From NCBI RefSeq assembly GCF_032854445.1, contig NC_088302.1, positions 124,001-188,000 on the forward strand: a DNA stretch of 64,000 nucleotides, given 5' to 3'. Both the position numbers and the translations under genes were made by a program. The notes beneath the pieces were generated by a model that saw nothing but the letters and a program-made list of their open reading frames with translations, ran no database searches and was not told the DNA's origin. Positions 1 to 13,900 of the stretch are shown piece by piece. Position 1 is the stretch's first letter; every line of letters starts with the position of its first letter. This DNA is from Liolophura sinensis (lineage: Eukaryota; Mollusca; Polyplacophora; Chitonida; Chitonidae).

Positions 1-256
1 CTTAGGGCACACAATCCAATGTTACATGTGGCTCTTTCTTGGGGCACCCAAGCAAGTGTTACGTGTATCTATCTCTTAGCGCACACAAACCCATGTTACG
101 TGTATCTGTCTCTTAGCGCACACAAACCAATGTTGCGTGTATCTATCTCTTAGCGCACACAAACCAATGTTCCGTGTATCTATCTCTTAGCGCACACAAA
201 CCAATGTTGCGTGTATCTATCTCTTAGCGCACATAAACCAACGTTACGTGTATCTA
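1..256. repeat. Tandem array, about 37 bp unit, cut by window start
   Basis: About seven copies of a unit containing tctcttagcgcacacaaa and ccaatgttacgtgtat, truncated by the window edge. The middle copies are close to identical and the outer copies diverge. Confidence 0.9.
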
Positions 257-1959
257 AATCTGCTCCTTGTTTCTCTCGTTTTAGTGTGCCATCAGCGAAC
301 AAGAAAAAAGATAAAAGTTGATAATTATAAACAGCCAAAACAGCCAAAATAAAAGATTACATCAACTTTCTAGAGAAAGGAAATCAAATTCCTTCAAAGA
401 TGACACAGTGATCAACCCTTATTTGACTGACCCTAATCTAAAGTTTTTTTCTTTCTGTCTTGGGTCTCATTTGTACGTAAGTTAGTTCAAAGTACGCAGC
501 CGTAAAGCTGTACCAAAAAATAAAGCATCAAAAAGCTGGGCTTGTATCGCATTATTTTTAACTTTTCACGACCAAGTATATCTTTATTCAAAAGGCGATA
601 CCTAAAGTATCCCGCGTTAACGCTTCTGTAACAGTTTGTAACACTGTGCAGATTCGCCTTACAAACTGCAGCACGTCCGTTAAAATTTCACAACAGTGTG
701 TAGTTTACCAGAAATACTAAGTTGCACTTGAGATATCACAAAGCCCGTAATTCTCGTTCGTTTTTCTCTATGCTCTTATTAGTTAATGTTACATAACTGT
801 AACAGTTAGCCTATGTATAGATCCAGCGAGATAAAAATAATCCAGAGTGTTGTTTAGTTAAAGACACCATGCAATATTTTGTTAGAATGTCACCTCGACA
901 TGTTGTCAAAGCTGGCTGTGATCGAGGCAACGCCGGATTGATATATACTAATATGTAGGTTGAGTCAATATTATATACCGCTACTTGATACGCTGAATGT
1001 TAAATGTGTGCGCGCTGTACTGAAAGGCACTCCTAGACTTTCACCGATATGGAAAAAATATCAAATTGTTATGTTTTGGCCTGTCGTCTCAATTTTGTCG
1101 CCGTATCTGCATCTCCAGGAGATCAGGATTTGGATTAAACAATGTATACCAATAGATCTCTCTGCAATGCGGTTCAACTTTGCGTAGACTAACAAATGTT
1201 TTGATTAAAAGTTAATCTATAACCAGTACAACTGTTTTAGAGAAAATCTTTCACATGGCTTTTACCAGCCACTGCCGCCCAATTAAGTATATAGAACATA
1301 GGATTCCCGTCGATACACGTTTGGATTCAGATCTTAATACTTACACAATACTTACATTTCTAGAACATGTCTATTGTGTCACATAAACCATTCGTATTTG
1401 TCCACAAATTCATATGAATAATATTTGTTCACATCACCGGAATGCCAGGGGCTCTTCAAGATTAGGTCCATCTCTCTCTCCTCACCTACTACGAAAAATT
1501 AGACACTGAATTTCGTGAGAGCAAAATGTCAAATAGTGTGAGCATTGTTACAGGTAGGGTGAAATTGATGAGTGCGAACTTGGGGATACTTATGCGCGGA
1601 CCTCCAAGTCAAGTCACCTGCAGGACCCACGAAATGGGCCATTTATATGCATCCCCAAGCTCCCAATTACCACACCAGTAGTTTTACTGGTCGTTTGAAC
1701 TCAAGGGGTTGATAAAAGCGGCGGCTGCAAAACAGGAAATGTACTCGGAGACAGCCCTTCCGGCAAATGCTTGTAAAAAAAACCTAGTTAATGTGTCAAA
1801 GGTTTAGCTAATTCACTTAATAGAGTGTTTGATGTACTACAAAGTTATAACTTGTATGGCAAATTTATTGGACATGTAAGTTATCTGGCCTCGTGAAAAA
1901 CAATTCTCGTGGAACATATCTAGCGAATATCACGATTGCAAGTTTGATCCATTTGTTTA
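257..1959. other. AT-rich sequence downstream of the gene, no feature recognised
   Basis: Unique-looking sequence with short chance open frames only (for example 75 codons at 960-1187, not starting at ATG). I see no protein family, tRNA or array. Confidence 0.5.
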
Positions 1960-2490
1960 AGTATCATAGCGTGGTTATAGTAGGGAAACTATTAGTATAG
2001 TAGGGATTGTCTATACATCATTGTGTGGTTAAAGTTCAGAAACGGATTTGTCTAGGCATCATCGCGTGGTTATAATCGGGAAATTGATTTGTCTCGGCGT
2101 CATCGCGTTATTATAGTCGGGAAACGGGTTTGTCTATGCATCATCACACGGGTAGCGTCGGGAAAAGGGTTTGTCTAGGCTTCTTCACGTGGTTATAGTG
2201 GGGACACGGGTTTTAGTCACCATTCCATGGTTAACGTCGGGAAAAGGGTTTGTCCAGGCATCACCGGTTAGTTACAGGCGGAAAAAGAGTTTGTCTAGGC
2301 ATCATCATATGGTTTACGTCGGGAAAAAAGAGTTCGTCTACGCATCATCGCGTGGTTACAGGCGGAACAAGGGTTTGTCTACTCATCATTCAATGGTTAA
2401 AGCCGGGGAAAACATTTTTTTTTACAACATTGCGTAATTGAATTCGGGGAAAGGACTTGTCTAGGCATCTTTGTGCAGTTGAAATCAGGA
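1960..2490. repeat. Diverged tandem array, about 43 bp unit
   Basis: About a dozen degenerate copies of a unit with tctaggcatcatcgcgtggt followed by a gggaaa...gggtttg stretch. Copies vary strongly, which suggests an old array. The overlapping short open frames are by-products. Confidence 0.85.
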
Positions 2491-3504
2491 AGCTAAGAGA
2501 ATTTTGATGACCGTATCTTTTAAGTAAAGCATTCATAGAGCTATGCAAAGGTGGCTGGGTAAGGGGCCGGAAAAACACTTACTCCACTTTGACTCGCGAT
2601 AATGACATTAGGGCTAAGTGACAATTTTAATTACGTCCAGGATAAATCCACAGGGGGAATTGTTATCTGAAAAGTGGAATAGACCTTCTAATAGATTACT
2701 ACTTCGTCTCACCCCTGACCCATTTCGCATAAGATTTTTAAAATTCCCCTATCGTCTTGAGCAAATAAGATGGGGCGAGAAGAGCGGACAAGTGATAGAT
2801 TTATTACCGGTTAATAGTTATTCGCCACACATGTCCGCCTACAGATCTGATCGAAGGAATGCCACGGGAACAGAAGTTAACGTACAAAGATCTGATGTTA
2901 AAACACCTTTACAGGCTACATCAGCTCCGTAAACTTTGTCTCTGTCATATGTCAAGTTGTCGTTTTAAAACCCCGACTCCTACACACGTTGTTTGTGATG
3001 ATCTTTGCGGTTATCAGAATAAGCTGGGGTTTGTTTTCCGTGCACAATGACAAATCTAATCAACACACGTACAAGGCATTGTAGGAGGTCAAGACGACTG
3101 CAAATAAAGAAAACCTGAACACGGAGAAATTTATAGCTGTGACGCCATCATTCTAAATGATTACTTTAATGTGTTAACAGGTGTTAAAGACAATTTAGAG
3201 CTGTGATGGTAGCCGATAATCACTACAAGCAGAACATGCTGATGTCGTGTACATGGAGAGTATACCATTTATTTATTTACCACGCCGTTTATCTTTCACT
3301 CGAGGAGCATATCACAACTAACAATTTACAATTTAGTTCGTTGAGGAAATAAGCGAAACATAATCTTGAAACGCGCTTACACCAATCAGTTGTTCAGTGG
3401 TAACATAAGTAACCGAAGGGAAGCAACTCTGGATGGATAGCATTCTGGAATCAGTGTGGAGCCCGCAACATAGTGTTAAGGAAAAACCTAGCGTCACGAT
3501 AAGG
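2491..3504. other. No supported feature
   Basis: It contains a 104-codon plus-strand open frame at 2618-2932 that begins without ATG and shows no recognisable domain, splice signals or codon pattern. I treat it as chance. Confidence 0.4.
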
Positions 3505-3820
3505 TAACAAGTCACCGTGATGATGCTTGTAATAAGCCACCGTGATGATGCATGCAAGATATCACCGTGATGATACGTACATTTACAAGTTACCGTGATG
3601 ATACATCTAACAAGTCATCGTGAGCATACATGTAACATGACATCTTGATGATAGCATGTAGCATGTCACCGAGATTATACATGTAACAAGTTACAGTGAT
3701 GATACATCAAACATGTCACCGTGATGATACATGTAACCATGATGATAAATCTAACAAGTCATCGTATGATACATCTAACACACTATCGTGACGATACATG
3801 TAACAAGTCACCGTGCTGAC
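3505..3820. repeat. Degenerate tandem array, about 25 bp unit
   Basis: Roughly a dozen copies around caccgtgatgatacatgtaa and acaagt, with many substitutions and length changes. Confidence 0.85.
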
Positions 3821-4204
3821 AGATGCGATGATAGACCTGCAAGAGCTGGACTCTCACAGCGATCGTATTGATAAGAGGCTGCTTAGTCATTCTACCGCGC
3901 AGGCACGTTGACCACCTCGCCCCACAGAAGCAGATGGTAGTCCCCGCACAAGGGATACATTCTAATAAATGTGGAACACGGTAACGTCAGACCTGTGTTG
4001 GGTCCATCATAATAATTCTATCACTATCCATTAAATGTCTTCATTTTGTACTTATGGTACAAATTGTCAAGGTAAACTGTTGAAAAATGTGCCCTTTATA
4101 TGAAGTTCTATTTAAAACTTTTCTTATTAAATACAAGAGACCATTGCTAGACAAAGATATAGCGCTGTGACTTAACGTACTTAATACAGAATCTTCTTGG
4201 AATT

Positions 4205-4352
4205 CTTCGTTTGGACATGATCTGTTTAGATTTGGTTATCTAATGCCTCGGCCGTCTGGACATGCTCGGTTTAGATTTGGTTATCTAACGAATCAACCGT
4301 CTGGACATGATGTTTAGATTTGGTTATCTAATGAATCAACCGTCTGGACATG
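4205..4352. repeat. Three-copy tandem repeat, about 50 bp
   Basis: Three copies of gtctggacatg, a short variable stretch and tttagatttggttatctaa. It is followed by unrelated sequence. Confidence 0.8.
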
Positions 4353-4562
4353 GTGTGTTTATTAGAAGGAACACTGTTTATAAAAAAAAAAGAAGAAACA
4401 GAAAACAGCACGTCCATGTCTGAGGTCAACCGAATGAGTTTATTATTAAAACTGTTTAAGTTTTCACGACTCAGCACAGTTACAATACAATTCCCTTGCA
4501 AAGTCAACATCGCACAGAGCGGAGTGGTGCAGACCTAGTAAATTCAGCATGGCATTATTGAA

Positions 4563-4716
4563 TGCACCTATAGCCCTGCAGGCACCTACTGTCCCGAGGC
4601 ACCTACAGTTCTACAGCTCTGAGGCACCGGCAGTTCTGGAGGCATCTACATCTCTGAAGACACCTACAGCTGTGCAAGCACCTACAGCTGTGCAGGCACC
4701 TACAGCTTTGCAGGCG
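4563..4716. repeat. Short tandem array, about 18-21 bp unit
   Basis: About eight copies around ctgcaggcacctacagct. The array gives the alanine/threonine-rich 73-codon frame at 4549-4770, which is not supported as a gene. Confidence 0.75.
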
Positions 4717-5639
4717 CATCAGGACCAGCAGCAGATTAGTATCTCCAGTGTTTCTAATCCATATGGCTGATTAATACTCGACTAGCTTGTATTCACACTC
4801 AAATCTCCTCAAAATGTTATATACGCTATACATGTATCCCTGTGAAAGAAACTTGTACGAGTTTTAGGTAAGTATAGTCTTATATTATTTCTTACGATTC
4901 ACAACTCAAGTGAAATCTTCAAGAATCATTTCTTTTGTTTTACAATGCCCACGATTCAAGTGGCCACAGATATACCAGCAGGCTGCTTGTTGTCTCAGAT
5001 AGATAAGCACTAGTAACAGGTAATTGTAACGTGAACTCACAAATCAAGCGGAATCCCTCTTGAAGCTTACATTATGCAATCCTTCGGATAGGTGTGTAGT
5101 TGAATTATATGACGTCAATCGTGTGCCTCCACCACCAGATACAATGATTTGACGGAGTCACGGATCTGTACAGAAAAATATATACCAGGGTAACTAGATA
5201 AACGTTAGATGACCTATAAAGCCTTGTACGTGTTGTTTATTACAAATAATCTGGGTTTAAGGCAATGTCAAAGTTTCGCCTAACAAGTAGTGGGTGTAGG
5301 CAAATTACAATTGGGCCTTTATGTAAAAGTACATGTAGATGAGAGAAGTTCTATTCACTGTTTGCTGATCTCTAAGGTGTCGCATAGTGTTTAAATGTCA
5401 TTTCTTGTACTAGATGTTGGAATTTGACGGTGCCGGCGGTCTTTACTGGATATTCATCAGGAAGCATTTGCACATATGCATGCATATTTTATTTGATTCC
5501 CACGTTTAGCCTTTCATGTACATGTATCCAACTTTTTTACGCAAAATTATTTTTGTTTTGTTTAAAATTATCAATCAAATGCTGTGATTATTCAATCAAT
5601 TTACGAGATGTACATTTCTGAAACAACACTTCAGTTGAA
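4717..5639. other. No supported feature
   Basis: AT-rich, unique-looking sequence. Open frames are short and match no recognised family. Confidence 0.4.
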
Positions 5640-6280
5640 CATTTTACTGGCATTTGATGTGTTACAGTCACACTTATACCACAGCTGGCATGTGATGTGT
5701 TACAGTCACACTAATACCACAGCTGGCATGTGATGTGTTACAGTCACACTTATACCACAGCTGGCATGTATGGTGGCACAGTCACACTTATAATATAGCT
5801 GGTATGTGAAGTATTACAGTCAAATTTAAATCACAGCTGACATAGCTGGTATGTAAAGTGTTACGGTCAAACTTATACAACAGCTGACATGTAAAGTGTT
5901 ACAGTTAGACTTATACCACAGTTGGCATATAAAGTGTTACAGTCACACTTATAACACAGTTGGTATGTGAAGTGTTAGCCACACTTGTACCACAGCTGGC
6001 ATGTGAAGTGTTAGTCACACTAATACCACAGCTAGCTTGTAAAGTGTTACAGTCACATTTATACCACAGCTAGCATGTAAAATGTTACAGTCACAATTAT
6101 ACCACAGCTGGCATGTGAAGTGTTACAGTTACACTTATACCACAGCTAGCTTGTAAAGTGTTACAGTCACACTTATACTACAGCTATCATGTAAAGTGTG
6201 ACAGTAACACTTATACCACAGCTGGCATATAAAGTGTTATAACATTACTTATAACATAGCTGGCATGTAAAGTGTGAGAC
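5640..6280. repeat. Tandem array, about 39 bp unit
   Basis: About sixteen copies of a unit with gtgttacagtcacacttata and ccacagctggcatgt. The unit includes the pseudo-palindrome cacagctg. Confidence 0.9.
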
Positions 6281-6389
6281 GCCCTTTCAGTGAAGACAAT
6301 AGGGATACTGTTTAGGATATGGCTACACAGTACATCAAATATCCTTCATTAGCTACTGTGCGATATGAACAAGTACATTTCTGTTCAGA

Positions 6390-7400
6390 TTTTACAGAGG
6401 AATGACAATCCAAACAGATATTTGTACAAAGGAATGACAATAAAAGCAGACATTTGTACACAAGAAAGACAATCCAAACAGGCGTGCCACATGGTGATGA
6501 CAATCCCAACAGACATATGTACACAAGAATGAAAATCCAAATAGACATGTGCCACATGGTGATGACAATCCAAACAGACATATGCCACATGGGGATGACA
6601 ATCCAAACACACATATGCACACAGGAATGACAAACCCAACAGCCATATGCCACACAGGAATGACAATCCAAACACACATATATACACACGGAATGACAAT
6701 CGAAGCAGATGTTTCTATAAAAGAATGACAATCCATACAGACATATGCCACACGGCGATGACAATCCCAACAGACATATGTACACAGGAATGACAATCCA
6801 AATAGACACATGTATATGTCACACAGGAATGACAATCCCAACAGACATATACCACACCAGAATGACAGTCCAAACAGATATATGCCACATAGGAATGACA
6901 AACCCAACAGACATATGCCACACAGGAAAGACAATCCAAACAGATACAAGTATATGTCACACAGGAAAGACAATCCAAACAGATATTTGTACGAAGGAAT
7001 GACAATCCTAGCAGGTATCTGTACAAGGGAATGGCAATCCACGCAGACATTTGTACACAAGGATGACAATCCAAACAGACATATGCCACACAGGAATGAC
7101 AATCCAAAGAGACATATGCCACATGGCAATGACAATCCAAACAGACATATGCCACATGGTGATGACAATCCCAACAGACATATGTACACAGGAATGACAA
7201 TCCAAACAGACATATGCCACACAGGAATGACAATCCAAACAGACATGTGCCACACAGGAATGACAATCCAAACAGACATGTGTACATATGAAATGACAAT
7301 CCAAACAGACACATTTATATGTCATCCAGGAATGACAATCCCAACAGACATATGCCACACAGGAATGACAATCCAAACAGACATCTGCACAATATGCTCA
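6390..7400. repeat. Tandem array, about 33 bp unit
   Basis: About thirty copies of ggaatgacaatccaaacaga followed by catatgccacaca, mixed with variants carrying tgtacac or ggtgatg. Frames of up to 306 codons on the minus strand are stop-poor by-products that repeat CLDCHSCVAYV-like strings. Confidence 0.92.
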
Positions 7401-8689
7401 AAACCTATAATCGTATAGCACAAACAAAAACAAAACAGACAAACAACAATTTACCAATTTTGCCCAAACACATGTTGCTCACAACAAGGTTACATCCTGG
7501 GAAATAGAATTGCCGCAAATGTCAAATCAAAACAAATATAAGTCTACATACAGTAGTATAAATTCTACCAAACACAACAAATATGGCAGTTTGAATTATT
7601 TATATTACATATATTTGACGTACTTGGCACTATTTCAGATTACTTCCAAAGTGTATGAAAATTAACACACAAATCATCCAGCCACACTCCTTGGCTGATA
7701 ACATAAGATAGCTCAGTTCTAATAGGTACCCATACAATTTTACCATACACAATTTGTGCACACAAGTTACATGGAGTGCACAAAGTATTACAACAATGTA
7801 AATCATTTATATTTAAATAGTACACATGTTCACATGTTAGTATGGGTATACATTTGTACAAGTAGAATATAATATAATTAAAGACGTACAGCACAGAGAG
7901 TAAAACCAGAGCAGTGAAAACTGTGCGACAGCTGGCAAATGGTCATATGTAACTGCTGAAATGCAGCCCCCTGTCCACCTACCTCAGTCAGGGTTTTTTT
8001 TCTAACTGTTCATGAAAAATAGATCCATTAATTTGCTCTATTCTGGGCAAAGAACACCCTTTTGCTCTGTGTGTAAAACCATGGCATATAAGAAAGTCAC
8101 ATCAAATGCTGCCTGTGTTAATTTACAGGTGTGAGGAGTCTAATGCCTTCTTCATTGAGACATAACATTGAATTAACAGTGTAGATTTACACCTATAATA
8201 TATAGAAAAACAAGCTAAACATAAGTTTTTGAAATCCACTGAGAGTTTATATTTCATCTACTGTATTAAAATGAGGCTAGCTACATGTACATGTACTGTA
8301 TAGCAGCAACTTTTGCAATGCAAGTGACCCATATGGCTTTTGTCTGAAATGCTATCAATGTTTCAGATGCATGTTTGCAAATGGTAGGCCTACACCAGTA
8401 CATCTCTTACCATGCAAGTCGCATAAGTAGCATAATTCTCCATCTATCTCTAAAAACACTACAAGCACAATCTTGCTGTCTTACGTCTGAATTTACCAAC
8501 GCACCACAATGAGCACAAAGATACATGTACCTGTAATAATTATTACCATGTTGCTGGTTTCGAAAATCTGAGACACTTCCATGCCAGCTAGATGTTTCGG
8601 TTTTCACACTTTAGCCTGAATCTGTCAAATGTACAAACCTGGCTGGATAATTACTACTTGTACTAAACCGGGATGCACCAGACCTGGAC
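7401..8689. other. AT-rich spacer without a supported feature
   Basis: Unique-looking sequence with a few tacatgtac-type palindromes. No exon with TSR cysteine spacing, no RNA gene and no tandem unit seen. Confidence 0.4.
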
Positions 8690-10275
8690 AAATCAGCCAT
8701 GTGAGATCTGATTAAATCAGCCATGTCAGATCTGCATGAATCAACCATGTCAGATATGGTTAAATCAGCCATGTCAGATCTGGTTAAATCAGTCATGTCA
8801 GACCTGAATGAATCAGCCATGTCAGATATGGTTGAATCAGCCATGTCAGATCTGGTTGAATCATCCAGGTCAGATCTGGATGAATCAGCCATGTCAGATA
8901 TGGTTGAATCAGCCAGGTCAGATCTGCATGAATCAGCCATGTCAGATATGGTTAAATCAGCCATGTCAGATCTGGTTAAATCAGCCATGTCAGACCTGGA
9001 TGAATCAGCCATGTCAGATATGGTTAAATCAGCCATGTCAGATCTGGATGAATCAGCCATGTCAGATATGGTTAAATCAGCTATGTCTGACCTAGATAAA
9101 TCAGCCATGTCAGATATGGTTAAATCAGTCATGTCAGACCTGGATGAATCAGCCATGTCAGATATGGTTAAATCAGTCATGTCAGACCTGGATGAATCAG
9201 CCATGTCAGATATGGTTAAATCAGCTATGTCAGACCTAGATAAATCAGCCATGTCAGATCTGGTTAAATCAGCCATGTCAGACCTGGATGAATCAGCCAT
9301 ATGGTTAAATCAGTCATGTCAGACCTGGATGAATCAGCCATGTCAGATATGGTTAAATCAGTCATGTCAGACCTGGATGAATCAGCCATGTCAGATATGG
9401 TTGAATCAGCCATGTCAGATCTGGTTAAATCAGTCATGTCAGACCTGGATGAATCAGCCATTTCAGGCCTGGATAAATCAGTCATGTCAGATCTGGATGA
9501 ATCAGCCAGGTCAGACCTGGATGAATCAGCCATGTCAGATCAGCCATGTCAGACCTACATAAATCAGCCATGTCAGACCTGAATTAATCAACCATGTCAG
9601 ACCTGGATAAATCAACCATGTCACATCAGCCATGTCAGATCTAGTTAAATCAGCCACGTCAGGCCTGGATAGATCAAGGAATCAGACCTGGATGAATCAG
9701 TCACATCAGACTTTGGCTGAATTGGACACAGTAGATCTTGGTGGATCAGCCACACTAGACCTGGGTGGGTAACCCTCACTAGTTATGTCTGGATCAGCCA
9801 GACTAGGTCTAGGTGGACCACCCTGATTAGATCTGGGTGGATCAGCTACACTAGGTCTGGGTGGATCAGCTACACTAGGTCTGGGTGGATCAGCCAGACT
9901 AGGCTTGGGTGGATCCGCCAGACTAGGTCTGGGTGGATCAGCCAGACTAGGTCTGGGTGGATCAGCCAGACCAGGTCTGGGTGGGTCACCCTCACGAGAT
10001 CTGTTTGGGTCAGCCAGACTCTAGTGTTTGTGGACCAGCCTGATTAGATCTGGGTGGATCAGTCATACTGGATCTGAGAGAATCAGCCACATTGAATCTG
10101 GGAGGATCATCCACACTGGATCAGGGTGGACCAGCCTCATTAGATCTGGGTAGATCAGGCACACTGGATCAGGATGGATCAGCCACTCTGGATCTAGGTG
10201 GATCAACCACATTGGATCTAGGTGGAAGAGGCACACCAGATCAGGAAGGATCAGCCACACTGGATCAGGAGAGAT
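8690..10275. repeat. 24 bp tandem array with two subfamilies
   Basis: From 8690 to about 9700 the unit is gttaaatcagccatgtcaga plus tatg or cctg. From about 9700 to 10275 the unit keeps the 24 bp period but becomes ggatcagccagactaggtct plus gggt. Because 24 is a multiple of three, long frames stay open on both strands (279 and 229 codons) with eight-residue periods such as MSDLVKSA; these are not genes. It lies just downstream of the ADAMTSL stop and could fall in the 3' UTR or beyond. Confidence 0.92.
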
Positions 10276-10560
10276 GTATGCATGCCCACCTAACCAACCC
10301 TGAGAAAATCTCATCAGTGAGTTCATGTGTCCTGCATGCATGCACACATAACCAACCCTGAGAAAATCTCATCAGTGAGTTCATGTGTCCTGCATGCATG
10401 CACACCTAACCAACCCTGAAAAAATCTTGTCAGTGAGTTCATGTGTCCTGCATGCATGCACGCATAACCAACCCTGAGAAATCTTGTCATGCATGCACAC
10501 CTAACCAACCCTGAGAAAATCTCATCAGTGAGTTCATGTGTCCTGCATGCATGCACACCC
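10268..10560. repeat. Tandem repeat, about 57 bp unit, five copies
   Basis: Five near-identical copies around tgcatgcatgcacacctaac and caaccctgagaaaatctcat; one copy is internally deleted. It abuts the 24 bp array. Confidence 0.9.
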
Positions 10561-10879
10561 TGGTTTCTTTCACTCACAAATTTTTAAGGATTAGTCCATG
10601 AGGTAACCCCAAATGTACTCATACCTTGCATTGAAAAGAATCCTTGGGGTGAACTACACCTACTGTCTCTTTTTGTGAGCCATGCTTTACATGTACAACC
10701 ATGTGAGGACAGACTATATAACAATAATATCAACATTTTCACACATCCTCCGCCCCACAAAGACTTTGTACCACCTACATGTAACAAGAACACATGCATC
10801 CTCGGCCCCAAAAAGTCTTTGTACCAACTACAACAGGCACAAAACAGAAGGTATATAAGGTTTCCAGTCACCCTGTTTG
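10561..10879 (-). other. Probable start of the ADAMTSL 3' UTR
   Basis: This stretch directly follows the PLAC-exon stop on the minus strand. I see no exon-like sequence and no clear AATAAA or ATTAAA signal. The assignment is by position only. Confidence 0.4.
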
Positions 10880-10995
10880 CTACGAGTGGTTCTGGCACGA
10901 TAAGCAGCACCTTTCTTTGTAATAGTCATAACTACAGAGTCGAGCCTGAACAACCATGATACAGAAGCTGGCATACTTGTCCCTGCATCCAGGAT
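10880..10995 (-). CDS. ADAMTSL terminal exon: PLAC domain and stop
   Basis: Sense acceptor is ttctgttatag (116 nt including the stop TAG at 10882-10880). It encodes DPGCRDKYASFC, then IMVVQARLCSYDYYKERCC and LSCQNHS. Six cysteines in the C-x5-C ... C ... CC-x-x-C order identify a PLAC (protease and lacunin) domain, the usual C-terminus of papilin, several ADAMTS and several ADAMTSL proteins. I saw no AATAAA signal within a few hundred bases after the stop, so the 3' UTR length is unknown and may run into the repeats at 8690-10556. Confidence 0.93.
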
Positions 10996-13900
10996 CTATA
11001 ACAGAAAAATAGACAGAGATTATTGATACTGATATCAATGTATGAGTGTAGGAGAGTGGACACATGGCGCTAGTTCAGAAGGTTCACGTGCTGCCTCATT
11101 GTAACCAGTAAGCTCTTGAATAATTAGGTCATGTGTTATAATCCCGCCCTCGATCATTATCCTGTTACGGCCACGACTATAGGTCACAGGGTTTGTCAGT
11201 TGGTTTACCCTGAGCACCCTGAAATCATCTTCCCATGAACCTTAGGTACCCCATCATACAAACATAACATTCTTGAGCACACCAATCAATACATCAATAC
11301 ATCAACGCATTCAGCCTCCCCTGCCCTCACTGCCACCACATATGTAAAATAGCTAACTCCATGATCATCAGACAACTGGACAGCTGAGCAATGGTCTGAC
11401 TGCAGGTAAGTGTATACTTGTAAGTATTTCTGAAATTATTCCACTGTCAAGAGTTGGGCACTTTTCTTGCAGTTCTAACCCTTGTCTACCCCTAATTTTG
11501 TTCCCCTCCAATTTACCTTTGTCTAGCTGTGGCCTGTGGCAGGAATGTTTGTTACAGCTCTGTCTCTCCGCCGGTCGCCCCTTTTCTGGGCATTGCTCGC
11601 TCACCTTTAAGCTGGGATAGAGACACTTGAGTTCACGTGTCCTCACACCTGTCCCACAGCTCACTGAGCACTGTCAGGCAAAACAACAACAACAACAAAT
11701 CCTGAAGTGTGTCCAGTCTGCTAAATGGGCCTTCCACAATCAATATAATATTAATCATAAATTAACAGATATTTTCACATAAAAGGCCATCATAAAATGT
11801 ACTCCAAATACTGTCGATTTATTTATTTGATTGGTGTTGTAAGCTATACTCTAAAATATTTCACTATTTTCACCATGCTATGTTAACTCCCGTTGTCCAG
11901 CTCACCTCTCCTCAGTCTGCCATGAACCAGCCTGTTATCTCTTTTGTCTAGCTAACCTCTCCTTAGTTTGTCATGAACCACCCTGTTACCCCATTTTGCT
12001 CACCTCACCGGTCTGCCAAGAACCACTATGTGTTACCTGCCTTTTGTCCAGCTTACCTCTCCCCAGTCTGCCATGGAACACACTGTGTCAACTCCCTTTG
12101 TCCAGCTCACCTCTTCCCAGTCTGCCATGAACCAGCCTGTTATCTCTTTTGTCTAGCTAACCTCTCCTTAGTTTGTCATGAACCACCCTGTTACCCCACT
12201 TTTGCTCACCTCACCAGTTTGCCCAGAACCACTATGTGTTACCTGCCTTTTGTCCAGCTTACCTCTCCCCAGTCTGCCATGGAACACACTGTGTCAACTC
12301 CCTTTCTCCAGCTCACCTCTTCCCAGTCTGCCATGAACCAGCCTGTTATCTCTTTTGTCTAGCTAACCTCTCCTTAGTTTGTCATGAACCACCCTGTTAC
12401 CCCATTTTGCTCACCTCACCGGTCTGCCAAGAACCACCATGTGTTACCTGCCTTTTGTCCAGCTTACCTCTCCCCAGTCTGCCATGGAACACACTGTGTC
12501 AACTCCCTTTGTCCAGCTCACTTCTTCCCAGTCTGCCATGAGCCAGCCTGTTATCTCTTTTGTCCAGCTTACTTCTCCTTGGCCTGTCATGAACCACGGG
12601 CTTTGCCCAACTAACATGCACCTCTTCAGTCAGTTAGGAACCACTGTGTTACCCCCTTTTGTCCTGCTTACCTCTCCCCAGTCTGTCATGAATCACTAAG
12701 TTTTAACCCCTCTTTGTTCAGCTCACCTCTCCCAGACTGTCATGAACTACTCTCTGTTACCCCGCTTTTGCCCACCTCACCTCTTCCCAGTTTGCCATGA
12801 AGCACTCTATGACTCGCAATGTCCAGCTTACTTCCCCCCATTCTGTTATGAACCAGTGTGTTACCCACTTTGTCGAGCATAAAATGCACCTCTCACGAGT
12901 CTGCCATGAACCAGTCTGTTACCCACTTTGTCCAGCTAACCTCTCCCTAGTCTGTCATGAACCGGTCTGTTTCCCGCTTTGTCCAGCTTACCTCTGCCCA
13001 ATATGTCATAAATCAGTCTGTTACCCACTTTGTCCAGCTAACTCTGTGTTTATTCCCCTTCTGTCCTGCTTACCTCTCCCCAATCTGTCATTATAACCAC
13101 CCTTTTACCACCCCACCAATGTATCCCCTTTTGTCCAGCTTACCTCTCCTCACTCGATCATGAACCAGTCTGTGTTTATACCCCTTTTGTCCTGCTTATC
13201 TCTCCCCAATCTGTTATTATAACAACTCTGTTGCCACCTTCTGTTCACCTCATCTCTCCCCACTCAGTGATGAACCACTCTATGTCACCCTTTTTGTTCT
13301 GCTTACCTCTCCCCAGTCTGACATTATCACCACACTGTTGCCACCTTCTGTTCACCTCATCTATCCCCAGTCAGTCATAAACCACTATGTGTGACCCCTT
13401 TTGTTCTGCTTACCAATCTACCCTGAAATATTCTGTTACCGCCATTTGTCTTGCTTACCTCTCCCCAGTCTGTCATGAACCATTCTGGGGAACAAGGACC
13501 CAGATCCCCACACGGCTCCTCTGATATGGGCCTGTCCTCAGCCAGGCAGTTGACGTTCTTCACCGGAGATAGGAGAGTCGAGCTGATCCTCTTCATACAG
13601 ACCACATCACGCGTCCGCATAGCAATACCACAGGTGGCTGAACACTAAAATATAGGTAGAACAAGAAACTGGCACTATGGATACTGACAACATCACACAA
13701 CCACAGTGCGATACCACACATGGCTGAGCACAGTCATACAGTATACAGAGAAGAAGGACCTGACACTAGGGATACAGACCACATCATATGACCACAGGGT
13801 GATACCACACATGGCTGAGCACTGTCATACAGTATAGAGAGAAGAAGGACCTGACACTTGGGATACAGTCCACATCATACGACCACAGGGTGATACCACA

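Noticed and set aside
2618..2932. 104-codon open frame
   Set aside because: No ATG start, no domain, no splice context; within the length expected by chance over 64 kb.
8611..9582. Eight-residue repeat proteins (MSDLVKSA type) on both strands
   Set aside because: 24 bp array; adjacent units drift into a second subfamily with the same period and no protein conservation.
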